Positions 34,330 through 45,952 of a DNA stretch of 64,000 nt are shown here, piece after piece. The DNA is from Fagopyrum homotropicum. Lineage: Eukaryota; Streptophyta; Magnoliopsida; Caryophyllales; Polygonaceae. Both the position numbers and the translations under genes were made by a program. Each line of letters starts with the position of its first letter. Within the stretch, counting starts at the first letter, position 1. Below the pieces are notes generated by a model. That model saw nothing but the letters and a program-made list of their open reading frames with translations, was not told the origin of the DNA and made no database searches. Location: the NCBI GenBank assembly GCA_033239125.1, contig BSWB01000003.1:106412320-106476319 (forward strand). Direction: 5' to 3'.

Positions 34330-34539
34330 ACTGCTTGGAATTTTACCACTATACAAAGACTAGAAGTAGTGAAAAGAGGCTTGGATTCTTTGATATATGA
34401 CTTACTGAACTTCAGATCTGAGATCACTGATCGTTTGGATGAGTCACAGGATCTCCTTGGGATCCTAAATCAGAAGATAAATAAGATGTTCCATGTCAAT
34501 GCTCTATCTCTCACAACTGCAAATAGTATTAACCACTAA
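34330..34539 (+). pseudogene. Element B third ORF, later segment (coiled-coil-like)
   Basis: About 69 open codons ending in TAA at 34537-34539. The segment has regularly spaced Leu/Ile (for example LEVVKRGLDSLIYDLLNF and ITDRLDESQDLLGILNQKI), suggesting a coiled coil. It is probably the C-terminal side of the ORF that starts at 29620; the middle is missing. No membrane segment is seen. Confidence 0.45.
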
Positions 34540-35147
34540 CAAAGGAGGATGGCCAAACTACCACTTAGAATACTGAACAGGTTATGAATCAATGTTATAA
34601 GATTATCAAGGATCGTCCTATTTGTCAACCCACTTCTTAGGATCCAGACATTTTGCAAATCGAGGAGTTTGGAATCATGAAGAAATACAAAGATGTCACG
34701 GACCAACGACACACAGACGAGTCCCTAAAGAACTTTGAACTCCAGAATACGAAAGACCGTTGGAGGAATAAGTGCATGAAGGAACATTATGGGAAAGGGC
34801 GTCTGAATCCGAGGTGGTACCACGAGTGAAGACTCTCCTCCTTACCATGGATTTCAAGGCCCTTGATATTGATTTTAAATCCCCTTGGTTTTGATATCAA
34901 GGCCTTGATGTATGTTTGGAAAAACTTCATTTTTCAGTGGTTTTTGGAATACTAATTATGGTTTGTAAAAACTCCCGCGCTTTAACTGATTTTCTCCCTT
35001 GTTGAAAGATAAAGGAGGAGAAATTTGTGATCTGAAATTTCGATATTTCTGCACTCTACATTTAAGGGTTGATTGATATTCATATATGCATCGCTAACTC
35101 TACAATGCATGTAAGATATTTGTGTTGTCTTTCATCAAGGGAGAGAT
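34540..35147 (+). other. Element B 3' untranslated region with polypurine tract
   Basis: No gene. It contains CAAGGCCTTGA-type motifs at about 34850-34915 and ends in the polypurine tract AAGGGAGAGA (35137-35146) directly before the 3' LTR. Confidence 0.75.
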
Positions 35148-35832
35148 TGAAAACTCCACTTGAAGTATATATTTGAATATGTGATGATGGAAGACTTTAC
35201 ACAAATAAAGCGGTTTTTATACTAACAAAATATCGATTGTATATCTAGTTTGCTTGGTTTGTTTTGTTGTTTGTCTAAAATGTATGCAGGCCTTGGAAAG
35301 CATTTCAAGGGATCAATAGAGGCCTTGAAATCAAATACAAGGAACAAGCGAGGCCTTGAAACCAGAAACAAGGGACAAGCGCAGAGTTTGAAGAAGTCCA
35401 ACATGGAGGCCTTGAAAGCCATTTCAAGGGATCAAGAGCCAAAACCTTGAAACAAGTTTCAAAGGACAAAACGGCTGGAAGGAATTCATATCTCTAGCAA
35501 CCAAATCAACCAAGAATCAAAAGAAGATCTTCCAAGTAGATACGCTCAACAAGAAGATCTCGACCTAGACGATTCGGTTCAAATAGGATCTCGCAAAGAT
35601 TCTCAACAAAAGCGCAAGATTTCTTCTCAACATATTTCGAAGATCTTCATACAAAATCTAAAGATCTCGAAACTCAAACAGACAAAGATCTTCAACAGTG
35701 TGAGAAGATTATGGAGAAGAAGAATCAACGTGCTTTAAGGAGATGAAGAAGATAAAGAAGATCTACAATGGCTATCTCATCTCAAACAAGAAGGGTTTTC
35801 CATGGAGAAGAAGAAACTTCGACAACGGTCAT
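35148..35832 (+). repeat. 3' LTR of element B, left half
   Basis: Starts TGAAAACTCCACTTGAAG and matches 8163-8857. It ends at the insertion site of element D (GTCAT, 35828-35832). The LTR continues at 49038. Confidence 0.93.
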
Positions 35833-37561
35833 TGTTAGCATGAAATATTGTGATATTTTAGGCACGTTTTCTAAGTGTATTTGATTCATATTGATAGTCA
35901 TTGATTGAGCATAGATGCATTTGTGAGCTACTTTGTCTATAATGTCGATATAGAGATCTACACAAGCTTTATGTTGATTATAGGTGATTGAGAGCTATTT
36001 CCGAACGGAATCGAGCAAGGATGGATTGTTGAGCAATGTCCATGGATTGAGGACATTCTAAGGAGCAAAAGGAGTGTTGACTTGGAGAATGCACGAGTCT
36101 AGGGAAGAATCACGTTCTTGCCCTAAACCACGCTCTAAAATACGGCCGTACTACTTTCCACGTTCAGTTCCACGGCCGTGGAACCATGGCTAAGGAAACG
36201 TGGTTCATTCCAGCAACTTCTACGGCCGTGGAGAAGATGGTTCAAACCGTGTTGATTTTCACGCTCTAAATTACGGTCGTGGAACCTTTCACGACCGTGA
36301 TCTTGGCGATCTTTTTCGCCACACTTTAAGCCACGATCTTTTAAAAGATTGGGCCGGGCCGCTATTTTATCATACACTATAAAAGGACGGACGAAGAGAG
36401 ATTCCGTCACCTCGCTTTAGGCATACACCTTCGCTTACCTTAGACGCATTTACGCTTGCGTTTGGAATTGCCCTAATCTCGCTTTTGGTGGAAGTTCTGT
36501 TGAGAGATTTGGCGCAGCGCTATTGGTGATTTCCGGATTGACGGAAGATCGAAGATTCGGAAGGTTATTCGTAAGAAGATTCCTCTTCTTGTTTAGGTTT
36601 GATTTAGAAGACGGATTGACATCCCGTTCTTCCTTCTTATCTAAGATTGTGTTTGTTTGTTCTATTCCGAATCTAGTGATGATACTTGTTCTTGATTGTG
36701 ACTTTGAGATTGGTTTGAAGTTTATTGAAAGTTTTCGGAAGTTTTCATCTTTCAATCTTTTAAACCTTGAATTTGATATCATTATGACTATTGTTGGCTA
36801 AAAACCCTTAACAATTCTAAGGTGAAGGGTTGATAGTTGTGGCTTAGATGATGATAGATCGATCGTAATTAAATTGGACCTTGAGAGTTAGAGAGAATTG
36901 CCGACGAACCCTAAATTACGGCCTGTTCTTGAGTCCACGGCCGTGGAACCTCAAGAACTAACCATGATTTCCCTTAAGTTTACGAACTTGCTTTTACTTT
37001 AATCCAAAGTTAAAGATTTGCTTTAACTTAGTTTAGGGTTGCCTTTTCTAGGTGGTAGTGAAGCCTCAACAACCTCTACCTCGATTGTGAGTGTCACAAC
37101 CGTAATCGGTTAAGTTAGTCTTGACCCTTGGATTATAAGTTTGGGTATTTGACATTAATTCCCACCTTTAGAACCTTTCTATATTGAAGCCTCAACAACC
37201 TTTATAGAGAGTGTCTTGTAGGTGAGTCATATAAGGTTTTTGGAACTTCACCGTACGATTACCTTACATTAGCATACCTTTGCAATTCTTACCTCTATCC
37301 TTATATCATTAGTATATCTTGAATCGATAGCCACAGCTGGATACTTGGATCTTTAGGATTGTTGTTTTCCCAATAATTTGCAAAGCTCTTACATTTACTT
37401 GCTTGATAATCTACAATCGATTTTGTTCCCCCCCCAAATCCTTGTGTTCCATACTCTGGAATTCTTGCTTAACTATGTCGATCCGTACACTGCGGGTTCG
37501 CTTGCTTGATTCTAGTTTTATAAATTTAAAGCTTATTTGCACGCACGCTAAGTGGCGAACA
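35833..37561 (+). repeat. 5' LTR of element D (1729 bp)
   Basis: Starts TGTTAGCATG and ends GCGAACA. Exact CCACGGCCGTGG at 36170-36181 and 36935-36946, with degenerate copies between 36140 and 36305. It has an 8-C run near 37430 that is shorter in the 3' LTR and accounts for the 2-bp length difference. Confidence 0.95.
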
Positions 37562-37567
37562 AGTTTT

Positions 37568-37585
37568 TGGCGCCGTTGCCGGGGA
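37568..37585 (+). other. Primer binding site of element D (tRNA-Asp)
   Basis: TGGCGCCGTTGCCGGGGA, a perfect complement to the 3' end of plant tRNA-Asp, six bases after the LTR. Confidence 0.92.
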
Positions 37586-37662
37586 TTTGGTCTAGGCCGA
37601 ATTCGGTAGCCGGTTGTCAAGCTTGGGAGCTTGCTCTCGTTATTTGATATCTTTTTGAGTGC

Positions 37663-40302
37663 ATGCGCAGGTCTAGGAACACCGAAGACCTCTTACCTCT
37701 TGATCAAGACCTCGAGAGGACTTTAAGGTAAAAGCGTAAGGAAAAGAAGATGGCTGAAGAACACGAACGTGATCTTCAAGCGGAGTTAGCGGAAAAATAA
37801 GCTCAACTCCAATGAAATGAGAATATGCGCCGGGATGAGATGGATCGTCATCAATCCCAAGTTAATGATCTGAAGGACATGATGTTCCAGATGAGGATAG
37901 AAATAAGCAACCTCAGGAATAAGGGAAGCAAGAGATCCTCAAAGAGATCATTAAGGTCGAATAGGGGTCATTCATCCGCTGATGATAGCGACTCTTCCAT
38001 GCCACCGTTAGAGGAGATTGGTCCAAGGATCAATGTGAATCCATTCGCTCCACAGACGACCGCAAACCGACGCATTCCACCTAGGAATGTAAGGGTGAAC
38101 CGTGTAGATCATGAGCCAAGAACTCTTGGCCAAAGGATGGATCCAACGCAGTAACCACGCCGTCTAGGTGTGAACTTTGATGCTGATGATGTGCAAGGGT
38201 TTAGCTTCAACCCTCAAGTCATTACTCTTGTTCGCCAAAACCAATTTGGCGGGACAAGCGCTGAATCTCCACACCAACACTTGCAAAACTTTGAGTGTAT
38301 GATGGAGACAATAAGGCCGAAGAACGCTACTACCAACAACTATAAGCTCAAGCCTTTCTTCTTCTCCTTGAAGGGGAAAGCATTGTCTTGGTACCAATCT
38401 CTTCCTAGTGGGAAACTAGACACGTGGGAAGACCTTTCCGTGGAGTTCCTCACCAAATTCTTTCCGCCATCCAAAATGGCGGAACTTAGAGGTAAGATCA
38501 ATGCATTTTCCATGAGGTCTAACCAAAATTTATTTCAATCATGGGAAAGATTTCAGGACTTGTTATTGGATTGCCCTCATCATGGCATATCCAAGCTTGC
38601 ATTGTTGGAGATTTACTACAAGGGGTTAGATGCGGGGACGCAATTCAACCTCCAATCCCTCTCATGTGGAACATTCATGGACATGAGAGAAGATGACGCT
38701 TGGGACTTCATTGAGAAGCAAGCAAGAGTCATAGAGAAGTATTCCCACCGGAAAGTGGAGGAAAATCGTGTGGAGCAAGGAGCAAAGCTCACACATGAAG
38801 CTCAAAATCAGATTTTCTCCCTCAACAATGAGATCAAAGAGTTGAAGGAGGCTATCAAGACCAACTTTCCAAAGCAACAAGGCAAGGATGTTGGCTATTT
38901 GGGCAACAACAACAATGGCGGTGAGAACACAAACCGCAACAACAACAACAACAACCGGAACAATTGGAATGGCAATAACAATAACCGGAACAACAACAAT
39001 TGGAACAACAATAGGGGTTCAAACAACAACAATTGGCGCTCCAATCAACAAAATTCCGGTAACTCTTATCCTTCCAATTCGAATTCACTAACTCCACCTT
39101 CCTCTTCCTCTACTCCTTTGAAAAGCCAGGGGCAAACATCTAATGGAGGAAACACTTAGGGGAAGGAGAAGCCCGATCCCATGTTGGAAACGATCTTGGG
39201 AAAGCTTCAAGGTTTGGAGAACCGCATCATTAAGGTTGATGATCAAATTTCTAAGGTTGATAAAGCCCAAAAGGTTTTATAAAACCAAATGTTCAGCCAT
39301 GCGGAGGAAGTTCCTAGGAATCAAGGGAAACTTCCAGGAAAGACGGAGGACAACCCTAAGGGAAGGGTGATGGCAATCACAACTAGGAGCGGAGTGACTA
39401 CCACCGATCCGCAGCCTAAGTTTGTTGAAGTCCCCGTAGAGAAAGACAAAGAGAAGGGGAAGGAGAAGGAAGATGTCTACGTTCCTCCTCCAGCTTACAA
39501 ACCTCCCCTACCATTCCCTCAATCTAGAGCGAGAGCGCGCCTAGATAAACAGTTTGGTAAGTTTATAGAACTCATGAGCAAGCTGCATATTAATATACCC
39601 TTTATTGATGCTATTGTAGGTATGCCGGCTTATGGCAAGTTCTTAAAGGAGCTCCTCTCCAACAAGAGGAAGCTAGAAGATTTCGGAGAGGTTAAGATGA
39701 GTTCGGATTCTTCGGACCTCATCAAGACAATGAAGGAGAAAATGCCCCCAAAGCTAAAGGATCCGGGGTCATTTTGCATTCCCATAGGAGTGGGAGATAT
39801 CACATACGATGCGCTATGTGACTTGGGAGCAAGTGTGAGCATCATACCACTTGCATTGTGTAGGAAGATCGGTTTAGGCGACCCTAAACCGGTGAAGATG
39901 ACGTTGTACATGGCGGATTGATCCATCACTCGCCCCGTCGGTATTGTAGAAGACGTCCCAATCAAGCTAGGTAAATTCTTTGTTCCCATTGACTCTGTCG
40001 TGCTTGACATTCCTGCAGATAGTCCGGTCCCGATCATACTCGGAAGACCGTTTCTTGCAACTTCCGGCTGCATAGTCGATTGCAAGAATGCTAGACTCGC
40101 CTTTGACATAGGAGAAGAGAAGGTAGAGTTCGTTCTTTCCACTCTAGTGAAGGAGCCAATCCTTGATGAGGATATATTCAATATCCAAGATGAAGAAGGG
40201 TTGTCTAGAGAGGAGGTAAGTGCTATTCTCTTCAAAGATCCTTTGCAAAAGGTCATTACTATGAGTCTAACGAATGTAGGGGAAGAAGAGGAATGCAATT
40301 GA
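37663..40302 (+). pseudogene. Element D gag-protease, six nonsense codons
   Basis: One frame from the ATG at 37663 through gag and protease, broken by stops at 37729, 37798, 38152, 39157, 39280 and 39919. Recognisable parts: a charged N-terminus, TLGQRMDPTQ, the gag core (NQFGGTSAESPHQH, LKGKALSWYQSLP, SWERFQDLLLDCPHHGISK; 38220-38620), an Asn-rich low-complexity stretch (38910-39060), then the protease with ALCDLGASVSIIPLALC near 39815 and the LGRPFLAT block near 40040. Element A reads through the positions matching 37729, 37798 and 38152, so those stops are private to D. Near 40296 an 8-base loss relative to element C's layout shifts the frame into pol. Confidence 0.88.
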
Positions 40303-40333
40303 AGCCTTAGAAGCACAAGAAGAGATAGGTGAA

Positions 40334-43240
40334 GTGGAGTTTGAAAAACTCCACGATGAGGCAGAAAACGTGAGAATCCACGGCCATACACTATATTCCA
40401 CGGCCGTGGATCTCACAACCCAAAGTGTGGCTCACTCTAGGGGGTTACACGGTCGTGGAGAAGGCAGAGCAACCGTGACCACTTTCCACGCCCTAAATCA
40501 CGGCCGTGGAGGACATGGGGAAACCGTAATTTTGGCCGTGGAAGAGGGTGATCGAGACACTTCTTCAACTTCTTTTGATTCTCCTCCTACACCTTCAACA
40601 CCCTTAGAAACTTCTAAGGAGACATCGGATGCTCCTCAAGGATCATTGGAGGCTCCGAAATCAATGGAACTAAAACCACTTCCTACTCATCTAAGGTACG
40701 CTTTCCTAGGACCTAATTCTACCTTTCCGGTTATTGTTAGTTCCGATCTAAGCATAGATGAACATAATCAGCTCATGATTGTCCTTAGGAAACATAGGAA
40801 AGCTTTAGGCTACACTATTGAGGACTTAGTAGGAATTAAACCCTCCCTATGCATGCATAAGATATTAATGGAGGAAGACTTTAGAACTTCAAGACAACCT
40901 CAAAGGCGGTTGAATCCGACCATGAAGGAGGTTTTCAAGAAGGAAATTCTTAAACTTCTTGATGCAGGTATCATCTATCCTATCTCCGATAGTAAGTGGG
41001 TGAGTCCGGTTCAAGTAGTTCCGAAGAAGGGAGGAATGAGGGTCATCACCAACAAGAACAACGAACTCATTCCTACCCGAACCGTAACAGGATGGCGGAT
41101 GTGCATTGACTACCGCAAGCTTAACAATGCAACGAGGAAGGATCACTTCCCATTGCCATTCATTGATCAAATGCTTGAAAGGTTAGCACAACATTCACAT
41201 TTTTGCTACCTTGACAGTTATAGTGGTTTCTTTCAGATTCCGATACACCCGGATGATCAAGAAAAGACCACATTCACGTGCCCATGGGGTACGTTCGCTT
41301 ATAGGAGAATGCCGTTCGGGCTTTGCAACGCCCCAGCCACCTTTCAACGGTGCATGATGGCCATCTTCTCCGAATACATAGAGGAAATCATGGAGGTCTT
41401 TATGGACGATTTCTCCGTATACGGTTCCTCTTTTAACGATTGCCTTTCTAACCTTTCTCTTATTTTACAAAGGTGTGAAGACACTAACCTAGTTCTTAAT
41501 TGGGAGAAGTGTCAATTTATGGTTAAGGAAGGAATTGTATTAGGACACCTAATCTCTAGTAGAGGGATAGAGGTGGATAAGGCTAAGATAGAGACCATAG
41601 AGAAGCTTCCTCCCCCAACTTCGGTGAAAGGGATAAGAAGTTTTCTAGGACATGCTGGATTCTATAGACGCTTCATTAAAGACTTTTCTAAGATATCAAA
41701 ACCTCTCACTAATCTATTGATGAAGGATGCGGTTTTTGAGTTTTCGCAGGAATGTTTGGATGCGTTTAACACCATTCGGCAAGCTCTAATTTCAGCACCT
41801 ATTATCCAACCTCCGGATTGGACTCTCCCCTTTGAGGTTATGTGCGATGCTAGTGACGTAGCTATAGGAGCTGTTCTTGGACAACGAAAGGAAGGGAGAA
41901 CCCATGCCATATACTATGCTAGCAAGACGCTAGATGAAGCGCAGCTCAATTACGCCACTACCGAAAAAGAGTTTTTAGCCATTGTCTATACTATTGACAA
42001 GTTTCGCTCTTATCTTGTAGGTGCAAAGGTGATTGTCTACATGGATCATGCTGCGATCCGGTACCTCCTTGCGAAGAAAGATGCGAAGCCAAGGCTAATT
42101 AGATGGATTCTTCTCCTACAAGAATTCGATCTAGAGATCCGCGACAAGAAAGGTTCAGAAAATTCTATTGCGGATCATTTGAGTCGCCTAACACATCTAG
42201 AGGACGACCATTTACCCATCGATGACTCCTTCCCGGACGAACATCTACACATCATAGAGGAGTGCATCGATGTGATCTCCAAAGGTAACGAACCATGGTT
42301 TGCTGATTTTGTTAACTATTTGGTTTGTCAGGAGATACCGCCCGGATTATCCTACGCACAAAGGAAGAAGTTCTTTAAGGATGTCCGGGAATACTTTTGG
42401 AATGAACCTCTTCTTTTCAAGAGCGGTCCGGATGGCATCATTCGGCGATGTGTGCCGGAAGATGAGATGCAAAGTGTCATCCGCCATTGTCATTCACTAC
42501 CTTGTGGAGGACACGCTAGTTCGAACAAGACTAGCGCAAAGGTATTGCAATCTGGATTCTTTTGGCCTACATTATTTAGAGATGTGCAATCCTTTGTTTC
42601 TTGTTGCGATGCTTGTCAAAGAATAGGTAATATCTCTAGGAGGAATGAGATGCCCCTCAACAACATCCAAGAGGTGGAGATTTTCGATGTTTGGGGAGTA
42701 GATTTTATGGGACCATTCCCACCCTCTTGTGGAAACCAATACATACTATTGGCGGTAGATTACGTTTCTAGATGGGTGGAAGCAATTGCCTCTCCCACCA
42801 ATGATGCCATGGTGGTGGTTAAGTTCTTCAACAAAACCATTTTTCCTCGATTTGGAACGCCAAGGACTATCATTAATGATGGAGGTTCTCACTTCATTGC
42901 CCGGCGCTTTGAAGCTCTTCTAGCTAAGTATGGGGTTACTCACAAGATTGCTACCCCTTATCATCCACAAACAAGTGGACAAGTTGAGATCTCAAATAGG
43001 GAGATCAAAGGAATCTTAGAGAAGACGGTTTCAAGGACTAGGAAGGATTGGTCTTTGAAGCTTGACGATACATTGTGGGCGTACCGGACTGCGTACAAGA
43101 CTCCCATAGGAACCACACCATACAATGTATGGGAAGTCTTGTCACTTGCCGGTAGAGTTGGAGCACAAGGCGTTTTGGGCTATCAAGTGGTTGAATTTCA
43201 GCATGAAGGAAGCGGGAGAGAAGCGTCTCCTAGACCTTAA
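40334..43240 (+). pseudogene. Element D pol: RT, RNase H, integrase core
   Basis: Long open frame (968 aa) continuing gag-protease in the shifted frame. The first 110 residues are a linker in which the palindrome motif is translated as HGRG several times. RT blocks MCIDYRKLNNATRKDHFPLP, RRMPFGLCNAPATFQRCM and EVFMDDFSVYGSS; RNase H from CDASDVAIGAVLGQ; integrase zinc domain HCHSLPCGGHASSNK with CDACQR; core VDFMGPFP, INDGGSHF and EISNREI. One RNase H residue differs from C (YMDHAAI for YTDHAAI). A 5-base loss near 43120 shifts the frame, so the last 120 residues of this frame's tail are wrong and the true C-terminus lies in the next frame. Confidence 0.9.
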
Positions 43241-43565
43241 TGAGCTAGACGAACTCCGCTTGAACGCTTATGAAAACGCCAAGATCTATAAGGAGAGAGC
43301 AAAGCGTTGGCATGATAAGCATATCATTCCAAAGGACTTCAAAGAAGGAGATCAAGTTCTCCTCTTCAATTCAAGGCTTCGTCTCTTTCCAGGTAAGCTC
43401 AAATCCCGTTGGACCGGACCTTTTCTAATTAAGCGTATTTTCCCCCATGGTGCAGTTGAAGTATGGGGTGAAGCGGGCGGAAGCTTTAAGGTGAACGGCC
43501 AACGACTCAAGAAGTATACGCCGGAACTCCAAGCTGAAGAGTTCGCGCCTACCGCACTCGAATAA
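43125..43565 (+). pseudogene. Element D pol C-terminus (frame after deletion)
   Basis: Continues the integrase in another frame: YGKSCHLPVELEHKAFWAIK, then RLRLFPGKLKSRWTGPFLIK and the stop at 43563-43565. It corresponds to 25640-26088 of element C. Separated from the upstream pol by the 5-base loss; not an independent gene. Confidence 0.88.
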
Positions 43566-43575
43566 GTGCGAGATT

Positions 43576-43624
43576 GGTCTAGCTACGGACCTTAAACAAA
43601 GCGCTTCTTGGGAGGCAACCCAAG
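43576..43624 (+). other. Paired hairpins after pol of element D
   Basis: Hairpin 1: GGTC (43576-43579) and GACC (43588-43591), 8-base loop. Hairpin 2: CTTGGG (43607-43612) and CCCAAG (43619-43624), loop AGGCAA, a perfect 6-bp stem. It starts 10 nt after the pol stop. Hairpin 2 has the same loop as in element C, with stem changes that keep pairing. Confidence 0.65.
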
Positions 43625-44393
43625 GTATTGCATTTTTGTTTTTGTTTTTGATTCATAGTTTAGCTTAGTTTAGACGTTTTTCGCTTTATTTTGCCTCGAT
43701 TTCTTCCGGTATGTTCGTGTTTTTGGATGTAGGAACGATGGAAAAGGGGAAGGGAAGGATAATGTTGAAGAAAAGTGACGAAACTTGGACTTTGGAGCAT
43801 TACAAAGAGTTCCACGGCCTAAACCACGGTCGTGACAGCTATAGTGACCGTAATTTCCAAAAGCCTTTGAAAAATCACCAAAACCACGGTTCCGTACATT
43901 TCCACGGCCGTGGAACACCCCGACAGACCGTGATTTTCAAAATTTTGCCTGTGACTATATAAACCACGTTCTTCACAAAAACACCTCACAAAAACCCCTT
44001 CCACGACCCAAATCGCCGATTCCACGACCCTACTCCCAAATCTTCATTCCTTAATCGTTTTCGACGATTCTTCTTCCCAAATTGAAGCAAATTCAACCAC
44101 CAACAAGATCCAAGCAACGAATCGAGCGGCAATTCACCAAAGAACGCACAATTCGGATTTTAAAAATCCGAAACCTTGGTTTTTTCCCTCTTCTTGATCT
44201 TTGTCAATTTGGTTCGTTTTGCTAGAAATTTTAGGAAGAACTGATTGAAATTGGAAGGAATTAGACTAGGGCTGCCTGATTGCTGAGTTTGAGTGTTGAT
44301 TTCTGAGATTTGCGAAAAAACCAGACGAACCACGGTCACTGACAGAACCACGGCCGTGGAATCACCAAGAACAGCCCGTAATTTTGAACAGTG
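43625..44393 (+). other. Element D spacer between pol and the third ORF
   Basis: No gene. Carries exact CCACGGCCGTGG at 43902-43913 and 44348-44359 plus degenerate copies near 43813-43840. It could act as a leader for the downstream ORF, which would need a spliced or separate RNA. Confidence 0.6.
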
Positions 44394-45952
44394 ATGGACT
44401 TCGTGAGGAGAGTTTCTGGGAGGATTAAGGAGAAAAAGAATGACCAAAACAAGAAGAGGAAGGGTAATCCCTCTTCTTCTTCATCCTCTAGAGCACCACC
44501 ACCCTCTTCCCCTTCACCTCCATCATCACCTTCATCACCCTCACCTCCTAGCCCTAGAGTACCGACCATTCATGAGGATCACCTTGATGCATTCGAGAGG
44601 ATCCATGAGAGACCTGTGATTGGACCTAGGTACCTACTGTTAGAGGATCTAGCTCCTCTTAACATTGTAGATGACATTACTTGGCTCTTTTAGTTGTCTT
44701 CTCGGCTATCCGAGAAGACGCTTATGAGGAGATTACGAGGGAGGTTGTGACGTCTTTCGAGCACAGCCATGTGGATAGGACCGTTTCTTTCCGTCTTATG
44801 GAAAGAAACTATGATTTTACCATCCGTGAGTTCGGGACCTTCTTTGGGTTCCATGAGACCTTCAATGGTCGCTTTCCTAGTGGCGTTTACGCCAAGGACT
44901 TTTGGGAGGAGGTTGCTATGATATACGCTAGCGAGGACCGCTGGCAACCAGCTGACACCAAGGCTAAGTTGATGTACCACTTAGCCTTGAAGATTGCTCA
45001 CCGTGTTCTTTCGGAGTGTCTCTTCCCTAGAACGGAGACGCCCCAAAAGATCAAGACGGATGAGCTCTTTCTGCTATACTCTATGTTGTATGGGCGCCGA
45101 GCTGACTATGCCACCCTCTTAGCTGCTACTATGAGCAAGCTTAAGAACAAGAGGAAGGGCAACATTGGATATGGTGGGATAGTTACCCACCTTGCTAGGG
45201 CGTTGGGTGTTGATTTTTCTGCCTGTACCCGCATACCAGCCGTACCTTTAGGACTTCATGCCTTCATGACTAGAGGTCTCATCTTCCCCGCACATAGAGG
45301 TCCGCCTTATGCGGCCATACATTGGGAGAGCAGGACGGGTAGGGGTATTGAGTGGCTACAGGAGTACTCCATTATGGCTGGACGCCATAATTGGAAGGAG
45401 ACGTTCGCTGCTATGCATGCGAACAGGATTACAGCTCCTCCGTATGTTCCACCACCGCCCGTAGTTGAGGAGGAGGAGATGAGGGATCAATTTGAGGGTG
45501 GAGGAGGAGCCGAGCAGGAGTTTGGCACGTTTCCGGATCAGCCGGATGCGGCCCCCGATGTGCCTAGACGTTCTCCACGTCCCGCCAGAGCTTCAGGCTC
45601 GTCTTCTCGCCGCGCCAGCGTGAGTGAGAGACCCACTTGGGCAGAGACACCTCCTGCATGGTATGGAGCTCCACCTCTATGGGCTACACAGACACCTTCT
45701 GCACCAGCACCAGCACCAGCACCATCCGACGCTCCAGAGTGGTACAGTCATGCTCCGGGATGGTATGAGCAGATGCCGAATTGGGCTACTGGTCTTTCGG
45801 AGAGAGTAGGAGCATTGGAGATTCGAGCCGATGCTAGAGATGGACGCTTGGACGACCTCGATCACATGATGAGAGATGTCTACCCCCAGCAGTTTGGGCG
45901 GTTTTATGATCCTAGCTTCTCTCCATTCCCGCCTCCACCAGCACCGCAGTGA
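44394..45952 (+). pseudogene. Element D third ORF (Athila ORF, unknown function), one frameshift
   Basis: About 520 codons in two frames: 44394-44693 (MDFVRRVSGRIKEKK, a Ser/Pro-rich run, then PRYLLLEDLAPLNI) and from about 44681 (LLVVFSAIREDAYEEIT) to the stop at 45950-45952. A single shift near 44685 separates them. The central 200 residues (SFRLMERNYDFTIREFGTFFGF, LMYHLALKIAHRVLSECLF, LLYSMLYGRRADYATLLA) resemble the Athila ORF1 family in layout. The C-terminal third is Pro- and Trp-rich with repeated W-Y pairs (PAWYG, EWYSHAPGWYEQMPNW). No signal peptide or membrane segment is visible, so an envelope role is not supported. Element C lacks it entirely. Confidence 0.7.

Noticed and set aside
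36135..36801. Open frames on both strands, repeated at 47613-48279
   Set aside because: Same reason: they are inside the LTRs of element D. The HGRG-like strings are translated palindromes.
38855..39097. Cys-rich 80-codon minus-strand frame
   Set aside because: Reverse reading of the Asn-codon-rich stretch of element D gag; a shadow, not a cysteine-rich peptide gene.
44336..44569. Acidic Gly/Glu-rich minus-strand frame
   Set aside because: Antisense of the Ser/Pro-rich start of element D's third ORF.
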